Part shown: positions 1-12,000 of the stretch, one piece after another
Layout: every line of letters starts with the position of its first letter
How positions within the stretch are numbered: the first letter of the stretch is position 1
Origin: Phaeosaccion multiseriatum
Lineage: Eukaryota; Ochrophyta, other classes
NCBI GenBank assembly: GCA_965112735.1
Contig: OZ218965.1
Span: 682,001-746,000, forward strand
Length of the DNA stretch: 64,000 nt
Reading direction: 5' to 3'
Notes under the pieces: generated by a model
What the model was told of the DNA's origin: nothing
Databases searched by the model: none
Seen by the model: the letters and a program-made list of their open reading frames with translations, nothing else
Position numbers and translations under genes: made by a program

Positions 1-3000
1 GTGGATTCGTTTGGAGCAGCACTGGGCAGTGTAACGGGGCCGGAGCATCTTGAGCTTTATCCGACTCGCCGATCATTTCCTTGGTACAAGCCTCCGCTGG
101 CGTTTATGCCCAGTGGTGAGATGGTCCGGGAGGGAGACGGAATGCGGCTCATCAGCCCCTTCTCGCCTCACCTCAAGGACCTTCTCAAGGACCATGCCAT
201 CAACAATGTGGTGATCATTCCGGGGGTGACGTACATTGAAGTGGGCGTCGTGGCTGCTCTAGGAGGAAGACAGCTCGGGGTGGAGGAGCAGGTGGTCCTG
301 CAAGAAGCCAGCTTTGTGGTTCCACTGGAGATTGAGGGTTTCCAACAGGCCGGCACGGACCAGGCGCAAAGCCGCCATACAGTGATGTGTGCCGGGATGA
401 GTGCCCTCCACGCGGCAGATGGAAGCATGCAGTTCTTTGGAGGTGCCACGGGCGACAAGGGCACCACGGCAAGAATGAAGCACGTGTCTGTCTTGGAGCG
501 AAGTACGGCGCGTGCTTCGCTGCACGTGGAATCCATTCGAGCTAGAGTTGGCGAGCAGGACGTATCGAGTGAGGTCTACAAGACTTTCGCTTACGCCGGC
601 TTCCAGTGCGGCCCCCGCTTTCAGCGGACCCGCCACATGTACAGAGGGGACGGAGAGGTTCTGTCAGTCGTATGTGCCATGGACGAGGAGCTGTGCGAGC
701 CGTGGGAGATGAGGGGTTTTGCTCTGCACCCCGCGGTGCTGGACAATGCTACCCATGCCATCCTGCAAGCGCTGCCAAAGAAGCTGCTCAAGGAGGGGGG
801 GAGCTCTCCATTCCTACCCGCTGGCTTTGACGAGGTGATCGTTTCCGCCTCCATGACGGGAAAGAATGTGTGGGTGCACACGAAGCTGCGTGAGGTCCAG
901 TCAGTGGCGGACAGCGCAAAGTTCAACGTGGTGATTGCAGACTTCGACAGCAAGGAGGTGCTCGTGGAGATGCGGGGCTTCCGCGTGCAGCGGGCGAGGG
1001 TCTTTGTGCGCGTCAGCCCCGTTCGTCGTGCAATGTACGCATTGGAGTGGCAGGCTGCTGAACCTTCTACACAGGAGGAGGCCCCTGGTAGTGATACTGA
1101 CCCTGCTGAGGCGGCGGCGCCACAGAAGTGGCTGGTGGTTATTCCACAGGACGAGAGGGAGGGAGAGACTGCAATCATTGCTGCAGTGCAGCGCTGTGTT
1201 CGGGAGAACGTGCAGGTACACACTCGATATGGGGGGGTGGACGCCTCTTGGGATGATAGTGCTCTTCTTCTTGGAGAGGACGAGTGGGCTCGAGTCTTGT
1301 ATGTGCTGATACCCGGAGCTGGCGAGGAAGAAGCAGAAGGGTTCCAGCAAGCACGAGCGGCCTACGCTCTGTTATCGCTACTCAGGAACCTGTCCACTGC
1401 GTCGAGTGTCCCGCTGACAGTCTTGACGAGAGGCGTCCAAAGCGGCGAGGACTGGCGTGACAGTTGGGTGACTGGGCTGGTGCGGACTGCGAGGATGGAG
1501 TGCCCTTCCATGCAGATTGGTGTGCTGGACCTGAGTGACAAGGAGCCCCTAGACAGCGAGCTTGCCTTAGGCTTGGCCTTCCCTGCCACTGCAGAAGATG
1601 TGTGGGTACGCGATGGGCAGTGCTGGACGCCTCAGCTTGCGCACCCAGCTTTGGCTCTGCCGTTTTCCCTGGAGCTTAAGGCAAGAGGTAGTATAGCCAA
1701 TGCCTTTCTCCTTCGCGATGATGTTGATGTTGGCAAACATCGTCCTCTCGACCCGACCGGTAGCTATGTGGAGGTGGCGGTGAGGGCTGTTGGGCTGAAC
1801 TTCCGGGACGTGCTGAATGTGGTGAACATGTATCCTGGCGACCCTGGCGATCCCTGCACCGAGTTTGCCGGCGAAGTGGTCGGTGCGGAAGGAAAGTCTT
1901 GCTTCAGTGTCGGGGACGCAGTGTTTGGCTTTGCGGACGGAGGATGTTTGCGCAGTCATGTGACGACGAGTGATGTGTGTCTGGCCGTGATGCCGGCCGT
2001 GCTGAGCTTCGAGCAGGCCGCTGCTCTTCCTACCGTCTTCCTCACCGTGATGAAGGCCCTTGACGGCCTCAAGGCTCGAGAGAAGGTACTGATTCACGCC
2101 GCGTCTGGCGGTGTGGGCCTTGCTGCCGTACAGTATGCTCAGCGGGTCGGCGCGGAGGTGTACGCCACTGCCGGTGCTGCTGTCAAGCATGACTTCCTCC
2201 GGAGCTTGGGAGTGGAGCACATTGCGTCATCTCGAGACGCAGAGGCGTTCAAGCAGTCCATGGGTGAGGTGAAGGTCGATGTGGTGCTCAACTCTCTGAG
2301 CGAGGATTACATTCCCTTGTCCCTCGATATGCTAAGCGAGGGTGGTACATTCGTCGAGCTTTGCAAGCGAGGCGTGTGGAGTCCCGAGCAGATGCGCTCC
2401 GCCCGGCCCGATGTGAGGTACGAGCTACTGGCTCTGGACAGCATGGTTGAGTCTGACTTCGTGGCTCGGGAGCCAGGATGGATTAGTGGCGGGCTGCAGC
2501 ATCTGGCTGAAGACTGCATGTCTGGCAATGTGAAGCCCTTACCGACCATACCCTTTGACATGAGGGAGGGTACTGAGAAGGCCATGGCACTCATGAGCCA
2601 AGCGAAGCACATCGGCAAGGTGGTGCTGACCAACCCCTCGTATGGTGTGCCAGTCGTGTCGGATGGCACGTACGTCATCAGCGGCGGTCTGGGGGCTCTC
2701 GGCCTCGTGACGGCCCAGCACCTTGCGTCAAGGGGTGCTCGTCACCTTGTGCTGCTGTCCAGGAGTGGGAAGGTTGCCGAGAATTTGACTGAGCAGTGGC
2801 AGCGACTTCAAAAGACGTCGCCTTTGACCATCCACACTCCTAATTGTGACGTTGCTGATGCTGAGGCACTTCAGACTTGCCTTGCGGGCGTGCTGCCTCA
2901 ACTTCCCCCTGTGCGCGGTGTGGTACATGCTGCGGGGGTGCTGGATGATAAGCTACTGGGAGAGCAAACGGTGGAGAGCGTGACGAACGTCTTCCGACCC

Positions 3001-6000
3001 AAGGTGCAGGGGGCGATAAACTTGCACGAGCTTTCTTTGGCTTGGGCGAAGGAGGACGGGCGCACTCCTGGCCTTGACTTTTTCTTTTGCTTCACATCAA
3101 TGGCCGGAGTACTGGGCAACGCTGGACAGGCCAACTACGCTGCGGCGAACGCGGCTGTGGACGGGCTGATGCGGCACAGGCGACGCCTCGGGCTGGCAGG
3201 GACGTCATTGCAGTGGGGGCCGTGGGCTGACGTGGGTATGGCAGCCCAGCTTGACGTGGTTCAAAAGCAGTTGGAGCTTGCGGGTGTGGGCACGGTGTCA
3301 GCTGAGCTGGGCATGTCAGCTCTCGATGCTACTGCAATGCCGTCAGCGTCTTTGGGTGATGTGGCTGTCCTACCTGGCATGGACTGGGCCAAGTTTGCGG
3401 GCAGCTTGGGGGCATCCCGCAGATCGCCCCTGCTGTCAGGGCTAGTCTCAACAGCAGCAGGCCCGTCCAGTCACACCGAACTCAACAATGAAGTACACGA
3501 GGCGCTCTTGAGACTGCCTCCTGTTGAGCGACAGCAATCAGTGCGACTGGCGGTGCTTGATATGGCCAAAGACCTACTTGGAGAGGATGCCGAAGAGCTG
3601 GACGAGAATACTCCTTTGATGGAAGCAGGTCTTGACTCTTTGTCAACAGTGGAGCTGCGCGGCCGGCTACAGGCTCGCTTCGGGGTTGTAGTGACCACTG
3701 ACGTGCTCTTCGCTTATCCCACGGTAGCGGCGTTGGCAGTGTGGATCGAAGCGGAGGTGCTTGGAGAGATAGAGGAACCCTCTAGCAGTCGCTCTGCGGC
3801 GACCACTGCTGAAGCGCACCGCACTGACTCAAGGGCGCCGCTGGCCGTCGTCGGTATCGCCTGTCGCTTCCCTGGAGGGGTTAAGAGCCCCGAGGACTTC
3901 TGGGCCATGCTCTGTGCAGGGACAGACTGTATTGGAGCCAGCCCTGTTGGTCGCTGGGCCGAGGAGGGTCAACAGCGGTGGCAAGGGGGCTTCATTGATG
4001 GAGTGGAGGCTTTTGACAACACCTTCTTCGGCATCTCTGCGGCCGAGGCGGGTGCCATGGACCCTCATCAGCGCGTCATGCTGGAGGTGGGGTACGAGGC
4101 TCTGCACAGGGCGGGATACCGCAAGGATACACTACATGGCAGCAACACCGGTGTGTTCGTGGGTGTGTCCGGCAGCGAGTGGGGCTCAGTGGTAGACGAT
4201 GCGAACAAGGGCGCGTACTCCGTCATGGGCACGTCCAATGCAAGTCCAGCAAATCGGTTGTCTTACGTGCTGGGCCTTGGAGGGCCGAGCATGAGTGTCG
4301 ACACGGCGTGCTCGTCGTCATTGGTGGCACTGGAAGGGGCCTGCAGCAGCTTGCGGCTGGGTAAGTGTGACATCGCCCTGGTCGGAGGCGTCAACTTGCT
4401 GCTGGGTACACCGTCGTTCGAGGCCCTCGCCGAAGGAGGTTTCCTGAGCCTTGACTGGTAAGTGCGTGTCTCTTTTGTGTGCGTAGGAGCTTCTTCTTGG
4501 GGCCGCTATGAGAGCCAGATCAAACTGTCTCAAAGGCCCCTGTTGCTGATGTCTTCACTTTTGCAAACCCACAATTTCTCATGGTCAGGCGCTGTAAGAC
4601 GTTCGACGCTGCGGCCAACGGTTATGTTCGAGGTGAGGGCTGCGGCGCCGTGGTGCTGAAGCGACTGGACGATGCAGAGGCCAATGGGGACCACATCCTC
4701 GCTGTCGTCAATGGCTGCGCTGCGAACCACAACGGTAGAAGTTTGCGCTACACCGCCCCGAGCCCTACTGCTCAGCAGCGTCTGATGGAGCAGGCACTGG
4801 CGGAGGCCGGCTTGAGTGGTCATGAGGTTGATTACGTGGAGGCACACGGCACCGGGACTTCTCTCGGCGACCCCATCGAGATGAGTGCTTTGAGGGCCGT
4901 GTATGGCCGTGGCCGCGAGGAAGCTCGGCCCCTCGTGGTTGGGGCGGTGAAGACCAATATCGGGCATCTAGAGGGTGCGTCCGGAATCGCTGGCCTCATC
5001 AAAGCTCTGCTGGTCCTTCAGCACGGATCTGCTCCCCCAAATCTCCACATGAAGAAGCTCAATCCCGACCTTCGCTTGGATGGCTTTTCAGTGACTTTGC
5101 CGTCTGCCATGGTGCCACTGAGTGCCAAGGATGGGGAGAGGCGCACTGCTGCTGTAAGCTCCTTCGGTGCTGGTGGTGCCAACGTCCATGCGGTGCTGAG
5201 CAGCTTCGGACCGACGATGGCAGCGGAGGGCGAGAGGGAAGCCTTGCTGCGGCTGGATGGGCAGCAAAGCCACAAAATCGCTCCAGTGGCATTCTTGTTC
5301 ACAGGACAGGGCTCGCAGTACGTGGGTATGGGCAGAGAGCTGTACGAGAAGGAGGGCGTGTTCCGCGAGTGCGTGCAGCGGTGCAGTACGCTGCTCATGG
5401 AGCGGGCTTGGCTGGACAAGTCTGTGGTGGAGCTCATGTACCCTGCCGCCGCTGAGGACGGGGACGAGGAGGAGGAGGAGGAGACTGCACAAGCGCTGCT
5501 GAAGGAGACACGCTACTGCCAGCCGTGCCTATTTGTGCTGGAGTACGCCCTGTGTGAGCTGTGGAAGTCGGAGGGCGTGGAGCCGTCCATGGTGATGGGC
5601 CACAGCCTGGGCGAGGTGGTGGCGGCGTGCGTGGCTGGCGTCATGTCGCTGGAGGACGGGCTGATGCTGTCCGCCAAGAGAGGAGCCGCCATGCAAGCTT
5701 GCCCCGAGGGCAAGGGAGTGATGTTCGCAGTGAGGGCAGGCAAGGAGGCGACTTTGGCAAGCATCGACGCTGCGAGGCTGGCAGGTGAGGTGGTGCTGGC
5801 GTCGTCGAATGGACCGAGCGCGAGCGTGGTCTCTGGAGGTCGCAGCGCCGTGGACAAGGTCGTGGAGAAGCTCACGGCAGATGGGGTGGGCTGCAAGGCC
5901 CTGGAGGTGTCGCACGCCTTCCACTCCCCTCTGATGGAGCCCGCTGTACGTGCGCTGGAGGAGGTTCTGAGGCAGGTGTCATTCAGCGCCCCACGCATTC

Positions 6001-9000
6001 CCCTGGTGTCCAACGTGTCGGGTGAGGTGGTCAAGGCGGAGGAGGTGACGCAGGCGACGTATTGGATGCGACACATGCTGTCACCAGTGCTATTCGCAGA
6101 AGGCATCCACACGCTGGTGGAGCACTGGATGGGAGACGGGAGAGGCGCTGACCTGAGCATCATTGAGGTGGGCCCCAACCCTGTGCTGAGCAGTATGGGA
6201 GCCAAGTGCGAGCGTCGCGAGGGGGTGGCTTGGATCTCTTCACTCACGCGCGGGAAGAGCTCCGAGGATTCGTTTCGATTGGGTCTGAGCACAGTGCAGC
6301 AGCAGGAAAGTACGGGTAAGGAGCACAACCTGTTCCCAACGCGCAAAGCCTTTCCTTGGTACACAGCGCGAGCCACAGAGGCACCTCAGACGCGGAGTGA
6401 AGCTGAGCAGGGCCCGCTCTATGTCGTTGAGTGGGAGGCGATGGAGGTGCCCACGACGTCGCAGCAGGCTTTGCTGACCGGCAGCCTTCCGTGGCTCATC
6501 GTTTTGCCCCAGACAGCCGAAGGGCAGCACGCATCGAGCAACCACAGAGCCTTGGAAGCTGTCCAAAGAGCGGCGACAGCAAGTGGTGTAGAGGTGCACG
6601 TATTGGAGGCGATCGGTTCAGACGCGCAGCCCCGTGGGTCCCATCTCTTCTACTTGACGTCAGCAACGGGCTCTGCTACGGATGGGGCAATCCACTTTGT
6701 GCAAACTGTGCAGAGCTTAGACGGGGACGCGGCAGTGATGCCGATCACCGTGGTGACAACGGGTGTGTACAGCGGTGCTGGTTGGGAGGACAGCTGGGCC
6801 GTGGGACTGGTGAGAAGCGTCCGCCTGGAGCGGGGCGACCTCGATGTGAACCACATCGACCTTGAATATGCCATGTCTCCACAGTCTGAGAATGCTCGAC
6901 CTAGCGTAGAGGAGATGGAAGCCCAAACTGTCTCCCAGGCTGTGACGCTGGCTGCAGGAGCCCGAGACGGAGGGCGAGGTGTGGACCTGCGGGTTCGAGG
7001 GTGTGAGATCCTTGCTCCGAGGCTGGTGCCCAGTACACTCCATCTGACATCGGCAGGAGTCGATCGCTTCACGTGCAGGGAGGATGGGACCTACCTGATC
7101 AGCGGTGGTCTCGGGGGGCTGGGGCTGGCGACGGCGAATCACTTGGTCTGCCAGGGCGCTCGACACCTGCTCCTCCTATCTCGAAGCGGCCGGGCGGCGG
7201 AGGAAGTTTCAGAGCTGTGGCAGGCCCTGCAGAGCATGGAGAATATCACCGCTGTGGCCGTGGCCTGCGATGTGTCCGACATGCATCAGCTTCGAGACGC
7301 TGTGGCAACCGCTTTGGTGGGCTTGCCTGCCGTGCGGGGTGTGATTCACGCAGCAGGGGTGACTGGCGCAAAAGGGGTGTTGTCTGGCGAGACGGAAGAG
7401 AACGTGCGAAATGTCTTTGCCGCCAAGGTCCAGGGAGGCTGGAATCTCCACGCGCTCTCCCTTGAGTGGGCAGTGAGCGGCAGGGAGGAGATCGACTTCT
7501 TCATCTCGTACTCTTCGACATCAGCTTTGCTTGGCTTGTCCAATCAGGGCGCCTATGCCGGGGCCAACGCTGCTTTAGACGGGCTGATGCGGTACCGCCG
7601 ACACCAGCTTGGGCTGCCCGCTTCCAACCTGCAGTGGGGCGCATGGGGCGACGTGGGTATGGCTGCGCGGTCTGGAGTGACGTCACAAGCTACGGAGATG
7701 GCCGGAGTGGGCCTGATCTCATCGGCGCTGGGTATGAAGGCGTTGGATGCCGTTGTAAGCCAGACGCATGCCAACGTGCACGAGGTGGCGGTGATGCCGG
7801 ACATGATGTGGGAGAGGTTCAGAGCGAGCTTGGCCCCTGTGCACAGCTATCTCCTCGGGAAATTGACGGACTGCAGGGAAAGTGGTGATGCCTCAAAAGC
7901 CTACCGCGTCAATGCCGAGGTGCGGGAGGAGCTCCTGCTCTTGCCGGAGTCAGCACGGCGGGAGAGGATCGAGCAGATCCTGACGGACATGGCGGTCGAG
8001 TGCGTTGGCGAGAACTTCACCTTGGCACCAACGATGCCCTTGATGGAGGCCGGACTCGATTCGATGGCGTCCGTGGAGTTTCGCAATCGAATCGAAGCCT
8101 GGTGTGGTGTCACCGTTTCGAATGGCGCCTTCTTCTCGTATCCATCGGTGTCTGCAATGGCCGCGTGGCTCGAGGCCCAGATTCTTGAGGTCCCGCGTGA
8201 TGCAAAGCGTGAAGAGGTGCTGACACGACGGCGCTTGTCCTCGGACTCTCGAGCCCCCATCGCTGTCGTGAGTATGGCGTGTCGCTTTCCCGGCGGAGCC
8301 AACAGCCCGGAGCAGCTCTGGTCGCTGCTGTGCGAGGGCAGAGACTGCATCACGGCAGCACCATACGACAGGTGGGAGAGCAAGGCGGGCGAGCAGGAGC
8401 TGCAGGGAGGGTTCATCGAGGGCGTGGAGATGTTTGACAATGCCTTCTTTGGTATCAGTGCTGCCGAGGCAGAGGCAATGGACCCCAACCAGCGCCTCAT
8501 GCTGGAGGTGGCCTTCGAGGCCTTCCATCGCGCCGGCCACAGCAAGAGCAGCCTGCGGGGCAGCAACACCGGCGTATTCGTGGGCCTGTCAGACACGGAC
8601 TGGGGCTTCGTGGCGGGAGATGCTGCTCAGGGCACCTACGGTGGTATGGGCGTGACGGCTTCGAACATTGCCAATCGCGTATCCTACACTCTGGGTCTCT
8701 GCGGCCCCAGTGCGTTGATGCAGACAGCATGCTCGTCGTCCCTGGTGGCTCTGGACGCTGCTTGCAGCAACCTCCGCCTGGGCAAGTGCGACTCGGCGGT
8801 GGTCGGTGGCGTGAACCTGCTGCTCGGAAAGAGCACCTTTCAGTCCTTGATTGCGGGGACCTTCCTTTCCTCCGACTGGTAAGTCGCATCTCGTTGTGCT
8901 GTGGACGCGAAGAAGAAGTCTCTCGCTTGGACAGCTCGTTCTCGAGCTCATCTGTACTTATGCAATGAGAACTTCCCCACCCCACCCCACCCCCCCCTCT

Positions 9001-12000
9001 CCAATCTTCCACCTTCCTCCGCCTCGTCGCAGGCGCTGCAAGACGTTTGACGCGTCGGCCAATGGTTATGTCAGAGGCGAAGGATGTGGTGCCATTGTGC
9101 TGAAGCGTTTTGATGATGCTGTGTCCAGCGGGGACACTGTATTGGCGGTGATTGAGGGCTGTGCTGTCAACCACAATGGGGCCAGCGCTCGTCTGACCGC
9201 ACCCAGTCCTCTTGCTCAGCAGCAGCTCCTGTCTGCCGCTCTGACAGAGGCGGGAAGGGACCCCGCAGAGGTGAGCTTCGTGGAGGCGCACGGCACGGGA
9301 ACGGCGCTGGGAGACCCTATAGAGATGAGCGCCCTCAAGGCCGTGTACTGCGGACCGGAGCGCGGCGAGGAAAACGCGTTGGTGGTGGGTGCGGTGAAGA
9401 CCAACCTCGGACACCTGGAGGGCGCTGCAGGCATTGCAGGTCTCATCAAGACCGTACTGGTGCTGCAGCACCGCGTCGCCCCTCCGAACCTGCATTTGAA
9501 GGACATCAACCCGGGGCTGGAGCTCGCGGACGTCCCTGTGACGTTGCCTGCGAACATGGTGCCAGTGGGTAGAGGCGGGCACACAGGAGCGCTCGTTGCT
9601 GCCGTGAGCTCGTTTGGCTCCGGTGGAAGCAATGCTCACGCCGTGCTATCCGGTCCCAGAGCTGGGAGTACTGCCATGAATGTTTACGGAGAGGGCGTCA
9701 GCGTCAGGCATGATCTTGACAAGGACAAGGAGTCAGAGCGTGATGCATTGTACCCCACACGCCGGGCTTTTCGCTGGTTCAGGCCTCCACGGGCGTTCTT
9801 GCCGAGTGGCGAGCTGTCCCAAGAGGGAGAAGGAATGCGCCTCTCCAGCCCCTTCTCGCCTCACCTCAAGGACCTTCTCAAGGACCATGCCGTCAACAAT
9901 GTGGTGATCATTCCGGGGGTGACGTACATTGAAGTGGGCGTCGTGGCTGCTCTAGGAGGAAGACAGCTCGGGGTGGATCAGCATGTAGTCCTGCAAGGAG
10001 CCAACTTTGTGGCTCCGTTGGAGATTGAGGGTTTCCAGCACACGGGCACGGACCAAGCACAGAGCCGCAGTACTATTGTCTGTGACGGCTTGAGTGCTCT
10101 GTACGCGGCAGATGGAAGCATGCAGTTTTTCGGAGGTGCCAAGGGTGACAAGGGAACAACCGCGAGGATGGACTTCGTGTCCGTCACAGATGGAGCTGAG
10201 CCGCGTCACAAGCTCGATGTAGAGGGAGTCAAAGAACGCGTAGGGACGGTGGACTTGGCCCGCAGCCTGTACGAGGCAATGGCGGATGCCAACTTCAACT
10301 ATGGCCCTCGCTTTGAGCGGAATTTACAAATGTTCGCCAATGACGGAGAGGTACTATCGGTCGTGCGTGCTCTGGACTCGGAGCTTTGCGAGCCTTGGGA
10401 GGCGACGGGCTTTGCTCTGCACCCTGCGGTGCTCGACAATGCAACTCACTCCATGCTACACGCAATCCCACGCCAGCTGTTGGAAGAAAGAGGCGGAGCT
10501 CCATTCTTGCCCGTTGGTTTCGACGAGGCTGTCGTCCTCAGTGTCATCACAGGAGCAAAGGTGTGGGTGCACACGACGCTCACTGAAGTGGAAGCGAAGG
10601 GCAACAGCATCAAGTTTGACATCAAGATTGCCGATTTCGAGAGCAGCCAGGTTCTGGTGGAGATGCGTGGATTCCGCGCTCAGCGAGCGAGAGGCTTCGC
10701 TCGCTCCAATCCGCTTCGTCGGGCGATGTACACGCTGGAGTGGCAGGCCACTGAGTCAGCCGTACCTGCACAGCGACCTCATCATGATAGTGAGGCGGTG
10801 CGGCAGAAGTGGCTCGTGTTTAGTGCACAGGACCAGACGGAGAGTGAGACTGAGATCATTGCGGCAGTGCGGCGCTCTGTTCCAGAGGGCGTGGACGTAC
10901 ACCCTCGATACGTAGGGGTGGGCGGCTCTTGGGACGACGGTGCTCTTCTTCTTGGAGAGGACGAGTGGACTCGAGTCTTGTACGTGCTGATCCCCAGGGA
11001 TGGCGAAGAAGAAGCAGAAGGGTTCCAGCAAGCACGAGCGGCCTACGCTCTGTTATCGCTACTCAGGGGCCTGTCCACTGCGTCGAGTGTGTCGCTGACG
11101 GTTTTGACGAGAGGCGTCCAAAGCGGTGAGGACTGGCGTGACAGCTGGGTGATAGGTTTGGTGCGGACTGCGAGGATGGAGCACCCCTCCATGCAGATTG
11201 GTGTGCTGGACCTGAGCGACAAGAAGGTCCAAGACAGCGAGCTTGCCTTAGGCTTGGCCTTCCCCGCTACCACAGATGATGTGTGGGTACGCGATGGGCA
11301 GTGCTTGACGCCTCAGCTTACACGCCAGGCCCTGCAGCTTCCCTTCTCACTTGACTTGAAGGCAAGAGGCAGCATCGCCAACGCTTTCGCCCTTCGTGAT
11401 GATGTGAACGCTGGCAAGCATCGGCCCCTCGACCCAGCTGGCAGCTCGGTAGAGGTTGCAGTGAGGGCCGTTGGGCTGAACTTCCGAGACGTGCTGAACG
11501 TTCTGGATATGTACCCTGGTGACCCTGGAGATCCCTGCTCCGAGTTTGCCGGGGAAGTGATCAGTGTGGGAGGAAACTCGCGCTTCAGCGTCGGCGACGC
11601 TGTGTTTGGCTTTGCGGATACGGGATGTTTGCGCACGTATGTGGCGACAAGTGACGCGTGCCTGGCCGTGATGCCATCCGTGCTGAGCTTCGAGCAGGCA
11701 GCAGCACTTCCCACGGTGATCTTGACGGTAATGAGGGCCTTCCATGACCTCAAGGCTGGAGAGAAGGTGTTGATTCACGCCGCATCTGGCGGTGTGGGCC
11801 TAGCCGCTGTGCAGTACGCCCAGCGGGTCGGCGCAGAGGTGTACGCCACTGCCGGTGCTGCTGTCAAGCATGACTTCCTCCGGAGCTTGGGAGTGGAGCG
11901 CATTGCGTCTTCAAGAGACGCAGAGGCATTCAAGCAGTCCATGGGTGAGGTGAAGGTCGATGTGGTGCTCAACTCTCTGAGCGAGGATTACATTCCCTTC

